A stretch of 64,000 nucleotides of DNA. Source: Salinimonas chungwhensis DSM 16280 (GTDB lineage: Bacteria > Pseudomonadota > Gammaproteobacteria > Enterobacterales > Alteromonadaceae). Below, piece after piece: positions 1-7,733 of this stretch (its first letter is position 1; each line of letters begins with the position of its first letter). Position numbers and translations under genes: made by a program. The notes under the pieces are model-generated. The model was not told where the DNA came from, made no database searches, and saw only the letters and a program-made list of their open reading frames with translations. Location: positions 40,683 through 104,682 of the forward strand of contig NZ_KB899390.1 in NCBI RefSeq assembly GCF_000378185.1, read 5' to 3'.

Positions 1-2
1 AT

Positions 3-395
3 GATCTTAACTATGCTGACTCGCTTTTTGGGGGACGTGCGCTTGAGTGGATTGACGAAGAATCTGCAATCTATGCCATATGTCAGCTTGAAACCAATTG
101 TCTGGTCACTAAGCATATTGGTGAAATTAGTTTTGAATCGCCAGCTATGCAGGGAGATATCGTTGAATTCGGATTAGCGACAAAAGCAGTCGGCCGGTCG
201 TCTATCACGGTAAGTTGCCTGGTGCGTAATAAAGCCACCAAGAAGACGATATGTCTGGCCGATGATATTGTATTTGTTAAGGTTGACCCGGTTTCACGCC
301 AGCCAGCCCCCCATGGCAAAACACTGGAAAGTCTTAAAGCACAAACCGATGAAGAGCTGCGTAGTTTGAATTTACTGGCGGAATCTGCTGGTTAG
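3..395 (+). CDS. Acyl-CoA thioesterase, hotdog fold (5' end outside window)
   Basis: The frame is open from the window edge, so the true start lies upstream and about 130 C-terminal residues are visible. The first residues read LNYADSLFGGRALEWIDEES, the pattern of the hotdog acyl-CoA hydrolases (YciA/BFIT group), in which an N-x-x-G/D-x-F-GG segment precedes the long central helix. A second conserved stretch, near residues 45-65, reads SPAMQGDIVEFG. These enzymes hydrolyse acyl-CoA thioesters in the cytosol; chain-length preference cannot be read here. The stop codon overlaps the stop of the convergent AraC-HDOD gene by 4 bp. Family assignment is firm, substrate is unknown. Confidence 0.8.
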   Translation, partial: DLNYADSLFGGRALEWIDEESAIYAICQLETNCLVTKHIGEISFESPAMQGDIVEFGLATKAVGRSSITVSCLVRNKATKKTICLADDIVFVKVDPVSRQPAPHGKTLESLKAQTDEELRSLNLLAESAG

Positions 396-2143
396 CCCCA
401 CTTTTCTTTTAAAGCTATTACCCGGGATCGCAGTGGCTCGTCAAAATGTTGCAAGGATTCGGTACCGTTCCGGCTGGCCAGAGCTGAAAAGGCGAGGTTA
501 TGGGCCTGGACAATCTCCTCCTGCACACTGGTTCCGTCAGCTGCCTCAATGTATTTACACAATTGCCACAGGGCATGGTTGGTATCATGCCCGAATCCCC
601 ATCTTAAGAGCATAAGTGAAGATGCGCCGTACACGCAGACACCCAGTTCTCGCGATAACTGGGCTGAAAAATCTGCAAATGTATCGCTGTCCTGCCACAT
701 TCTGAGCGCACCATCGGCAAACACACAGTCTTCATGGAAAAGTAGCAGTAATGAGAGGGTGCCAAACACTAATTGTTGACGCACATCTTCGCGCTCGGTC
801 GTGTTTAATCTTGTTTCAGCAAGTGCGTCAAATACTGATGTACTAAATAGCATGGCATCAGTTAGCCGTTCTATATTGGGATGCCGGCATTGCTCGCTAA
901 GCTGTTGCTGCGCTGCAAAAAGCATCGCCAGGTGCTTTATTGTAGTCAGTCCCAGATTGCGTCCTACGGCTTGTTCCAGCGTGCTGACGCTACCACCATA
1001 CACAGCTTTACCTGCCTTACTCATGACATGCGCATGGAATATCGGATCTTTTTGGATAAGCGCGACCACTTGTTTTAAGGTGAGCTTGTCTTCAGGGGTA
1101 CTCATGATAGCCTGAATGGTCGCGGGTAAAGGCGGTAAGTTATCCACAATAGTCAGCAAATTATCGTTGCCACGCGAGAAGCGCAACCGTGCCCCAAGCT
1201 GTCTCAGCTGACCCGCATTAATGCCTGAGAACGCTTTAAAACTTCGCTCAAACGACCGGCGGTCAGAAAATCCCAGCGCCACTGCGACCTCATCAGTTTT
1301 TTCTCCGTGCAGAAGCCGCCCTGAGGAGAGGCCGTGAATAAACGATTTAAGCAAATCACTGAAAATAATGTCTTCAGCTTTGAGCATTTTTCTTAGTGCG
1401 CCCTGTGAGACATTAAGCTTGTTAGCTACCCATTCAGCCCTGATACGCGCTGGCATCGGGGCTGTCTCGAAGGTATCCAGTAATTGCTGCTTCACCGAAG
1501 GGGCGCGAATTGCCAGGGCGGGTTCCAGCAATGTTTCAATAGATGGGCTGTGATAAAACGATGGCTCGGTTAACCAGCTGCGGGAAAATGTCAGGCATAT
1601 TTGCTCTCCCTGTGTAAATGAGGCGCAGGACAATGGTTCCAATATACCCGCGCCATTACCAGGAAGTGTCACAGAATCAAAATCAAAACGTCTGCCGGCA
1701 ATATGCCTGAACAGAATCAGAAAAAAATAGCAGAAAAACTCATCTCTGATAATGTCTCCCTGACTATCCCATTGCATAGTAATTCGTGCCGGTACCTCGG
1801 AATGAGTGATGGTAATTTTGCTGGCGAGTAAAGATTCACTTCGAGGTTTGAGCATCTGCAAGGCCCGCTGTATATTCTTGGTGGATATCATATACACCAC
1901 CAAATTCCCCATTTTGTTGAAATCAAAATAACCGGCCAGAGAACGACCTGTCTGTTGGCATAGTTCACGAGGGGATAGATCGTTTAGTAAAGCATCAAAT
2001 TCATCATCATCAATACGCTCTGACTCCACTGAAGCGAGTTTTTCAAACGCTTTAGCATCAGCGTTTGACTGAATTTGTAAATCACGCCGCAGGCTAAGCA
2101 GAGCTCGAATAATCGCCGACCAGAAGAGTCCGTGAAATGTCAT
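392..2143 (-). CDS. AraC-type HTH protein fused to a C-terminal HDOD domain
   Basis: A 583-residue cytosolic protein. Residues 1 to about 220 resemble the ligand-binding half of OruR/ArgR-type AraC regulators (PF12625-like). An AraC double helix-turn-helix follows at roughly 230-325 (KLNVSQGALRKMLK, then VALGFSDRRSFERSFKAFSG). From about 335 to the end lies an HDOD domain starting LPPLPATIQAIMS with KDPIFHAHVMSKAG and TLEQAVGRNLG; no catalytic HD pair is seen, as usual for HDOD. HDOD proteins usually relay signals, so the fusion suggests a transcription factor with a built-in signalling module. A GGAG ribosome site precedes the ATG. The target genes are unknown; the thiamin operon lies 470 bp away but need not be regulated by it. 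Confidence 0.8.
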   Translation of the reverse strand: MTFHGLFWSAIIRALLSLRRDLQIQSNADAKAFEKLASVESERIDDDEFDALLNDLSPRELCQQTGRSLAGYFDFNKMGNLVVYMISTKNIQRALQMLKPRSESLLASKITITHSEVPARITMQWDSQGDIIRDEFFCYFFLILFRHIAGRRFDFDSVTLPGNGAGILEPLSCASFTQGEQICLTFSRSWLTEPSFYHSPSIETLLEPALAIRAPSVKQQLLDTFETAPMPARIRAEWVANKLNVSQGALRKMLKAEDIIFSDLLKSFIHGLSSGRLLHGEKTDEVAVALGFSDRRSFERSFKAFSGINAGQLRQLGARLRFSRGNDNLLTIVDNLPPLPATIQAIMSTPEDKLTLKQVVALIQKDPIFHAHVMSKAGKAVYGGSVSTLEQAVGRNLGLTTIKHLAMLFAAQQQLSEQCRHPNIERLTDAMLFSTSVFDALAETRLNTTEREDVRQQLVFGTLSLLLLFHEDCVFADGALRMWQDSDTFADFSAQLSRELGVCVYGASSLMLLRWGFGHDTNHALWQLCKYIEAADGTSVQEEIVQAHNLAFSALASRNGTESLQHFDEPLRSRVIALKEKWG

Positions 2144-2374
2144 TATTGCTCCATTATTCAGAAAGAGTCAGCCGGATTTTTTCAGACAGCAGCATCAACT
2201 GACCCATAGTCAGCCGCAAGTGTCCTGTTGCCAGAGTCCTGCACTGTTTATAATTAGTTTACGTTCTATAGCTTCTACCGCGAGATATGTGGAGTAGTTC
2301 ATCTGCCATTCCGCATTATTATCGTTGCCGCTTAAAATGAACGTGTTTACCAACTGGTCTGTCCGACCTCTTAT

Positions 2375-2408
2375 CGCCCGCGCCGTCACTTTCATGCGGG
2401 CGTTTTTT
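2375..2408 (+). terminator. Rho-independent terminator without an upstream plus-strand gene
   Basis: A perfect 7-bp stem (CGCCCGC at 2375-2381 and GCGGGCG at 2396-2402) is followed by six T residues. No plus-strand coding gene precedes it. A TATAAT hexamer at 2249-2254 could start a transcript of about 150 nt ending here, so it may close a small RNA. Confidence 0.55.
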
Positions 2409-2464
2409 ATTGACCCTGCTACATTACTTGTTACACTGCACGCCTGCAGATTCAGACTCTGCAA

Positions 2465-2551
2465 TACCAAGGGGTGCCAGTTAGGCTGAGATCCGCCACC
2501 CGCGGGAACCCTTTACCTGATCCGGATAATACCGGCGTAGGGATGGTGATA
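2465..2551 (+). promoter_or_regulatory. TPP (THI-box) riboswitch
   Basis: The conserved blocks appear in order: GGGGTGCC near 2471, GGCTGAGA near 2483, AACCCTTT near 2507, CCTGATCCGGATAATACCGG near 2516 and CGTAGGGA after it. These are the pyrimidine- and pyrophosphate-sensor helices of the thiamin pyrophosphate aptamer. It leads the operon of receptor, YkoF-like protein, pnuT and thiamin kinase, so high cellular TPP should switch off thiamin salvage. Confidence 0.96.
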
Positions 2552-2581
2552 GAATCCAGCCAGCTTTCCTGCCGCAGTACC

Positions 2582-2610
2582 GGATCTTTTTCTAATCAGA
2601 CAAGAGATCC
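2582..2610 (+). promoter_or_regulatory. Candidate riboswitch expression platform (start-codon hairpin)
   Basis: GGATCT (2582-2587) can pair perfectly with AGATCC (2605-2610), which ends 3 nt before the ATG at 2614 and overlaps the ribosome-binding region. There is no T tract, so if this is the expression platform it controls translation rather than termination. Inferred from pairing only. Confidence 0.5.
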
Positions 2611-2613
2611 TTA

Positions 2614-4674
2614 ATGAAATACAACGCAATACTTGCAGCCTTACTAACAATATCGAGTCCTTTGATGGCGCAGGATATTGAACGAATCACTGTAACCGGT
2701 GATTTTAGACAGGCAACCCTTGACCAGTTAAGCAGTAGCGCCACAGTATTGTCTAATGACCGACTGAATGCACGTCAGGCAACGTTTCTTGATGATATAT
2801 TAAACGTAGCACCGAATGTGAATTTTGCATCAGGCGCATCACGGGGACGGTTTGTGCAGATCCGGGGGATCGGTGAGCGCTCACAATTTGCTGAGCCCAT
2901 CAATCCTTCAGTGAGCTTCCTGGTAGATGACTTCGATTTTTCCGGACTGGGTGCTGCCGGTGTTTTGTTTGACACGCAGCAGGTGGAAATTTTTCGTGGG
3001 CCGCAGTCTACTTTATTTGGCACAGGAGCACTCGCCGGCGCCATCAAAATCGTTTCCAACCAGCCTGATGAAGAGCAGGAAAGTCACGCAGAACTCCGTC
3101 TCGCAAACAAAGACGCATATCGGATAGAAGCGGCTACCGGCAGCGACATTACCGATAACGTGCGTTATCGCCTGGCAGTGGTGAAAAATGCCAGCGATGG
3201 TTTTGTTAACAACACATTTTTAAATGTGGATGATACCGCAAACATTAGTGAAACCGCCGCCAGAGCTGCTTTACAGTGGGACTTAAGCGATACCAGCACA
3301 CTTGATGTAAACTATCGTTGGTATGATATCGATAACGGCTACGACGCCTTCTCACTGGATAATACCCGCACCTCTCTGGCCGACCAGCCTGGTTTCGACA
3401 GACAACAAACTCACGCGGTCAGTGCTAAACTTTCGACCCTTTATAAATATGGCACACTTACCAGTATTCTTACTCACGCTTCCCATAACCTTGATTATGG
3501 TTTTGATGAGGACTGGACATACACCGGTTTTCATCCTTTCGGATACACATCATTTGATGCATATTATCGTAGTATAGAAACGCAAACCGCAGAGGTCAGA
3601 TTTACCAGTTCACCCTCAGCATTGCTGTTTAACGATACTACCAGCTGGCTTGTGGGAACATTGTACAAAGCTACCGATGAGGATCTGTTAAGAGAATATA
3701 CCTACGCTAATGGTGATTTTGTAAGTGAATACCAGCCAACAACAAAAGCGTTATATGGTGAGACTGTAACAGAAATTACCCCTGACATTTCTATTACCAC
3801 CGGATTGCGGTTTGAAAATTATGGTTTTGATTATGCCGATAATCAGGGCCTTAGCCGTGAATACGATACAGATATGGTAGGTGGAAAAGTAGCACTGCAA
3901 TATACGCCGGACACGCACACATGGTACGCCAGTATCTCGCGCGGGTTTAAAGGCGCTGGTATCAATCCTGCGCAGCGTGTTACTGAAGAAGAACGGTTTT
4001 TTGATGAAGAGTATAACTGGAATTATGAGCTTGGTGTGAAAGGACCGTTTCTGGTGCCGGAAGCCACGGTTCGTGCGGCTATTTTTTATATGCAGCGGGA
4101 TAACACGCAAGTCAATGATTACGATGTTCTGATTCGTGATGACGGCACGCCAGAGTTTATTGATATCATTGATAATGCTGATTTAGGCACCAATCGCGGC
4201 GTTGAGATAGAAGCTGACTGGCTTGTCACGGCTATTTGGCAGCTGCAGGGCAGCGTCGGTTACCTCGACGCAAAGTTTGAGGAATATACCAATGCACGGG
4301 GCGACTTTATCGCTGAACAGCGTCAGGCTCAGGCCCCGCGCTGGACTGCTAATTTGTTTAGCCGAGTATTGCTGTCTGACCAGTGGTCCTGGCAGGCAGA
4401 TATTGATTTTAAAGACCGCTACCGTTTCTCAGACGGTCACGATGTGATGTCTCCTTCCACCACACTGGTAAATACGCAGCTTAAATGGGAAGACAGCAAC
4501 TGGTATGCGTCGATATGGGCCAATAACCTGTTCGATAAAACCTACTATGTGCGTGGTTTTGGTGGATTCAGCAACGATCCCCGCGATGGTGAAGAGGGCT
4601 ACGGTATGCCAGAGCCTTACTATCAACTCGGCCCGGGTCGTCAGTATGGTGTCACGGTAGGTTATCAATTTTAG
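2614..4674 (+). CDS. TonB-dependent outer-membrane receptor, thiamin-regulated
   Basis: A 686-residue outer-membrane receptor. A signal peptide (residues 1-19, ending LMAQ) is followed by a TonB-box-like segment (ERITVTG). The plug domain contains VRGIGER-like and VEIFRGPQSTLFG motifs (about 40-150), and a 22-strand-type barrel ends in an aromatic residue (VGYQF), as required for outer-membrane assembly. It directly follows a TPP riboswitch and heads a thiamin uptake operon, so the likely ligand is thiamin, a phosphate ester or a precursor (the Omr1 role inferred for riboswitch-linked receptors). The ligand cannot be read from the barrel itself. Confidence 0.88.
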   Translation: MKYNAILAALLTISSPLMAQDIERITVTGDFRQATLDQLSSSATVLSNDRLNARQATFLDDILNVAPNVNFASGASRGRFVQIRGIGERSQFAEPINPSVSFLVDDFDFSGLGAAGVLFDTQQVEIFRGPQSTLFGTGALAGAIKIVSNQPDEEQESHAELRLANKDAYRIEAATGSDITDNVRYRLAVVKNASDGFVNNTFLNVDDTANISETAARAALQWDLSDTSTLDVNYRWYDIDNGYDAFSLDNTRTSLADQPGFDRQQTHAVSAKLSTLYKYGTLTSILTHASHNLDYGFDEDWTYTGFHPFGYTSFDAYYRSIETQTAEVRFTSSPSALLFNDTTSWLVGTLYKATDEDLLREYTYANGDFVSEYQPTTKALYGETVTEITPDISITTGLRFENYGFDYADNQGLSREYDTDMVGGKVALQYTPDTHTWYASISRGFKGAGINPAQRVTEEERFFDEEYNWNYELGVKGPFLVPEATVRAAIFYMQRDNTQVNDYDVLIRDDGTPEFIDIIDNADLGTNRGVEIEADWLVTAIWQLQGSVGYLDAKFEEYTNARGDFIAEQRQAQAPRWTANLFSRVLLSDQWSWQADIDFKDRYRFSDGHDVMSPSTTLVNTQLKWEDSNWYASIWANNLFDKTYYVRGFGGFSNDPRDGEEGYGMPEPYYQLGPGRQYGVTVGYQF

Positions 4675-4683
4675 GAGCAATAT

Positions 4684-4947
4684 ATGCAAGTAATGGTAGA
4701 ACTTTCTTTATATCCGCTGGCCAATGAATTTATTGGTCCCATCAAAGCATTTCTGGATCGTATCAACAGCTATGATGAGTTGGCGGTTACTACCTGCTCA
4801 ACCAGCACCCAGATAACGGGTGATTACCAGCAGGTGATGAACTTGCTGGGCCAGGAGATGCAACGTACCCATGAAGAAGTTGGGCAGGCAGTATTTGTGG
4901 CCAAATTTTTAAATTTTGATGCCATGCAGTCGCGTGACCATGACTGA
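4684..4947 (+). CDS. YkoF/MTH1187-like thiamin-binding protein
   Basis: An 87-residue single-domain protein of the YkoF/thiamin-binding ferredoxin-like family (PF07615 group). It shows the N-terminal strand VMVELSLYPL, the central TCSTSTQITGDYQQVM segment and a C-terminal helix-strand unit. Family members bind thiamin or its hydroxymethylpyrimidine part and often accompany thiamin transporters. It starts 9 bp after the receptor gene and overlaps pnuT by 8 bp. No signal peptide is visible, so it is probably cytosolic and may hand over or buffer the vitamin. Confidence 0.75.
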   Translation: MQVMVELSLYPLANEFIGPIKAFLDRINSYDELAVTTCSTSTQITGDYQQVMNLLGQEMQRTHEEVGQAVFVAKFLNFDAMQSRDHD

Positions 4948-5548
4948 TACATTTTTTGCCCAGATTTTGGCTACCTCGCTGGCCGAATGGCTGGCGGTAG
5001 TTCTGGCAATTGCCTATGTATGGCTGGCGGCAAGACAAAACAGTTGGTGCTGGCTGTGCGCATTTCTCAGCACAGCCATATACACCTATCTGTTCTGGCA
5101 GGTTACCCTGCCATTTCAGTCCCTGCTGAACTTTTTTTATATGATTATGGCTGTTTACGGGTACTTGCAGTGGAAAAAAGGCGGGCAGGAGCAAGCCGGC
5201 GTGCAGTCACTGCCATGGTATTGGCACCTTGCGATAGTCCCAACTTTACTGCTTGCCGGGTGGGGGCTGGCGACCATTGCGGCAGGGCAGTTCAATAACG
5301 AATTTTTGTGGCTGGATGCCTGTATTCAGGTATTGAGTGTGGTGACAACGTTTATGGTGGCACATAAAGTCTTGCAAAACTGGGTGTATTGGTTTTTCAT
5401 AAACCTCGCTTCAGCGTATCTTTATGCTCAATCAGGGTTGATTTTATCTGCCTGCCTGTTTGCTGGATATGTAGGATTTTCTGTTTACGGATACTGGCAA
5501 TGGCTCGGCCAATGGAAACTGCAACATGGAACACATGTCTATAATTGA
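4940..5548 (+). CDS. pnuT: Thiamin permease, PnuC/PnuT family
   Basis: About 202 residues with seven or so hydrophobic helices. It carries the PnuC family signature of W-containing loop motifs (YGYLQWKK, and YGYWQWLGQW near the end) that line the substrate path. The ATG at 4940 (MTDTFF) is preferred over an upstream in-frame start because it gives the usual length and an 8-bp coupling overlap with the preceding gene. PnuC-type carriers move vitamins by facilitated diffusion, with trapping by phosphorylation; the kinase encoded immediately downstream would supply this. The riboswitch makes thiamin (PnuT) more likely than nicotinamide riboside (PnuC). Confidence 0.85.
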   Translation: MTDTFFAQILATSLAEWLAVVLAIAYVWLAARQNSWCWLCAFLSTAIYTYLFWQVTLPFQSLLNFFYMIMAVYGYLQWKKGGQEQAGVQSLPWYWHLAIVPTLLLAGWGLATIAAGQFNNEFLWLDACIQVLSVVTTFMVAHKVLQNWVYWFFINLASAYLYAQSGLILSACLFAGYVGFSVYGYWQWLGQWKLQHGTHVYN

Positions 5549-6323
5549 AGAATTAAAGCCTGCATTATCGCTATCAGATGAGGCGAGGCTTACTCAAATC
5601 GAAGCTGGTGAAGTCAATCAGGTTTTTCAGCTGGAGGACGGCCACAACTGTTATGCGGTTAAGTCGCTGGCCAGGGATGAATTCAGTGGTATTAATCGTT
5701 TCCATCAATATCTTTTGCAAGAACAACTGGCTCATCGCAGTATCGCCCCGTCTCCTGTCTGGATGAATCAGTCGCAGAATCTGTGGGTGGAAAAGTGGTT
5801 GGAAAAGCAACCCGCACAAGAACTGGCTGGCAAAGATATTCCTGTAACCCTGGGCGCGGTGATAGCCAATATTCATAGTCAGCCGGTGACAGTGCGCCCC
5901 CTGAATTTGCCCCAGAGGTTACATCATTATATTGAAAGGGCAGGGTTAGCGCCTGATCATAAGTTGGTCAGGCAAACCCATCAGATCATTAGTCAGTACG
6001 CCTTGGATTATGTACCTGCTGAGCATCTGGTCCTTTGCCACAATGATCTGTCGTGGGGACACGTTCAGTCGGTAGAGCCAATGATAATTGTAGACTGGGA
6101 ATATGGAGCGATGGGAAACCGTTTTTTTGATCTGGCTTCCTGCGCCAGTATCAATCAGTTCGATGAGACAGAAACCGCGCGGTTAATCGAAGAATATGCA
6201 AGGGCGACAACCATCAGCCATACCACTGTGGAACATTTTTTTGCTGAACAACAACAGGTAGTTGCCGTGACCGAAGCGTTATGGGAAGCAGCACTTAAAG
6301 CAAATCATCCTGACCAGTCCTAG
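5526..6323 (+). CDS. thiK: Thiamin kinase-like protein (APH/choline kinase fold)
   Basis: A 265-residue phosphotransferase of the aminoglycoside/choline-kinase superfamily. The catalytic loop reads CHNDLSWGH (about residue 172) and the metal-binding segment IVDWEYGAMGNRFFDLAS (about 190). In the canonical Brenner motif HxDxxxxN the last residue is Asn; here it is His, which is unusual. As last gene of the TPP-controlled operon, overlapping pnuT by 23 bp, it most likely phosphorylates imported thiamin to the monophosphate. The ATG at 5526 has an upstream GGAAA; a second ATG at 5535 is possible. A choline-kinase role is less likely given the context. Confidence 0.72.
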   Translation: MEHMSIIEELKPALSLSDEARLTQIEAGEVNQVFQLEDGHNCYAVKSLARDEFSGINRFHQYLLQEQLAHRSIAPSPVWMNQSQNLWVEKWLEKQPAQELAGKDIPVTLGAVIANIHSQPVTVRPLNLPQRLHHYIERAGLAPDHKLVRQTHQIISQYALDYVPAEHLVLCHNDLSWGHVQSVEPMIIVDWEYGAMGNRFFDLASCASINQFDETETARLIEEYARATTISHTTVEHFFAEQQQVVAVTEALWEAALKANHPDQS

Positions 6324-6393
6324 CCAGTTTTTACTCTTATTATCATTAATGGCGAAATCCTGACCACTTAGCGCAAGGGCATCTTAAAAAGTC

Positions 6394-6421
6394 TTTACCT
6401 TTCAGCACGCATACGTATAAT
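6394..6421 (+). promoter_or_regulatory. Promoter of tRNA-Trp gene
   Basis: A perfect TATAAT (6416-6421) lies 16 bp after TTTACC (6394-6399), placing the start site a few bases before the tRNA. The tRNA is therefore probably transcribed on its own. Confidence 0.6.
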
Positions 6422-6433
6422 GCATTTCGCGCT

Positions 6434-6510
6434 AGGGGTGTAGTTCGAATTGGTAGAACAGCGGTCTCCAAAACCGATGGTTGGGGGTTCGAGTCCCTCC
6501 ACCCCTGCCA
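6434..6510 (+). tRNA. tRNA-Trp (anticodon CCA), CCA tail encoded
   Basis: A 77-nt cloverleaf. AGGGGTG pairs fully with CACCCCT in the acceptor stem, the D stem is GTTC/GAAC, the anticodon loop is CTCCAAA, the T loop is TTCGAGT, the discriminator base is G and the 3' CCA is encoded. The first pair of the anticodon stem (27-43) is a G-A mismatch. A T-rich run follows within 20 nt and may end the transcript. Confidence 0.93.
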
Positions 6511-6556
6511 CTTTCCTTCTTTTTGTCGTATAGTTAGCACAAATCTTAAAGCCACA

Positions 6557-7030
6557 ATGGCCATGTCGTTTCTTAATCAAGCTCAAATCGCCGCCCTGCA
6601 ACAGATGGGAATCTGCGTCTGGCAACGCGCCAATAATTTTGATTTGCCTGCCCAAATGGCGGGATCAGATAATAAAGCGGTAACGTCTGTGGCTGCCGAT
6701 ACGCAGGTTGCGGATGAGACAAGAGCGTCTGTGGATAACGCAACCTCACAGGCACGCGTCGCCCAACTTCGTGAATCCCTGAACGCTATGCCAGAGAGCA
6801 CCGATGGGAGGGAGCCAGTACCGTTGACTGCTCAGCAACAAAAGCAACATGCCGCATTTGTGACTGATCTCAAACTGGCCTGGAAGGGGTGTCATCCTTC
6901 CAAACCTTTTCCTGCTGTCCATATTGGCGCAGCGTTGTCTGTATCATCTACCACCATCGTCCTGCCAGTCATGCCTGAAGCATTATCTGCCAAGCAAAAA
7001 TCAATGCTGTGGAAGCTGTTGTGGCAGTAA
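6557..7030 (+). CDS. holD: HolD-like DNA polymerase III psi subunit (divergent)
   Basis: A 157-residue protein with little overall signature. The N-terminal LQQMGICVWQR (about 14-24) resembles the start of E. coli psi (LQQLGITQW), and the C-terminal SAKQKSMLWKLL matches its final helix. The middle third is Ala/Gln-rich and looks unstructured. It overlaps rimI, and holD-rimI is a conserved gammaproteobacterial pair, which is the main support. Psi links the chi subunit and SSB to the clamp loader. If not psi, it is a hypothetical protein. Confidence 0.65.
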   Translation: MAMSFLNQAQIAALQQMGICVWQRANNFDLPAQMAGSDNKAVTSVAADTQVADETRASVDNATSQARVAQLRESLNAMPESTDGREPVPLTAQQQKQHAAFVTDLKLAWKGCHPSKPFPAVHIGAALSVSSTTIVLPVMPEALSAKQKSMLWKLLWQ

Positions 7031-7482
7031 AGCCGGTTTTACAGCTCGCCACACAGGATGCTGATGCCATAGAACAGGCCTATCAGATTCATTGCCAGGT
7101 CACGTTTGCCCCATGGCGACTGGCTACGTTTGTCGATTGCACAACGCCGCCTTATCAGATAATAACGCTTTCATCTGCTGGTGTTTGTGGTTATGCCATT
7201 GTTCTTATGGTTGCCGATGAAGCAACGCTTATGGACATAGGCGTGGCGCCAGTTTGCCGTGGTCTTGGCTATGGCAACATGTTGATGGATAAAGTTATGC
7301 AGATTTGTACCCAAAAGCAGATGTCTACCTTATGGCTAGAGGTACGCGCCAGTAACAATATCGCTTTGAATTTATACAAATCCTATGGTTTTACCGAGCA
7401 GGAGCGGCGTAAAAACTATTACAATAGCGCTGCAGGTAAAGAAGATGCGGTGATTATGAAGTATCAAATCGCGCCCGGATAA
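7009..7482 (+). CDS. rimI: Ribosomal protein S18 alanine N-acetyltransferase
   Basis: A GNAT acetyltransferase of about 157 residues that acetylates the N-terminal Ala of ribosomal protein bS18. The visible RimI signature includes DEATLMDIGVAP (strand 4), the acetyl-CoA loop RGLGYGN (about 83-89), TLWLEVRASN and the C-terminal RRKNYYN plus EDAVIMKY. The start is taken as GTG at 7009, which overlaps holD by 22 bp; a GTG at 7021 would also fit. Confidence 0.92.
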   Translation: MEAVVAVKPVLQLATQDADAIEQAYQIHCQVTFAPWRLATFVDCTTPPYQIITLSSAGVCGYAIVLMVADEATLMDIGVAPVCRGLGYGNMLMDKVMQICTQKQMSTLWLEVRASNNIALNLYKSYGFTEQERRKNYYNSAAGKEDAVIMKYQIAPG

Positions 7483-7733
7483 CAGCAGAACTGCACCTCA
7501 ACGCCCCTAAGTTTAGAATATAGATTATTTCTTACCTAAAGCGAGACTGATAAGCTGCTGTTTTACAAGATGTATGCCTGACCTTTAGCCTTTTTTTCAA
7601 AAAGTGTCGATACTGGCGTATCAGCTGTTATACCCACAATCCTTAGTCAGTTGTCTACTTCACCGCTACTCTTAGCACATCTAATCGACCAGCCCGGTCG
7701 CTTTTCATGTCCTAATTGAAGTGTGTTGTAATT

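Noticed and set aside
2210..2470. Minus-strand open frame of 86 codons upstream of the AraC-HDOD gene
   Set aside because: It spans a plus-strand terminator and reaches into the riboswitch. It has no convincing ribosome site and no recognisable motif.
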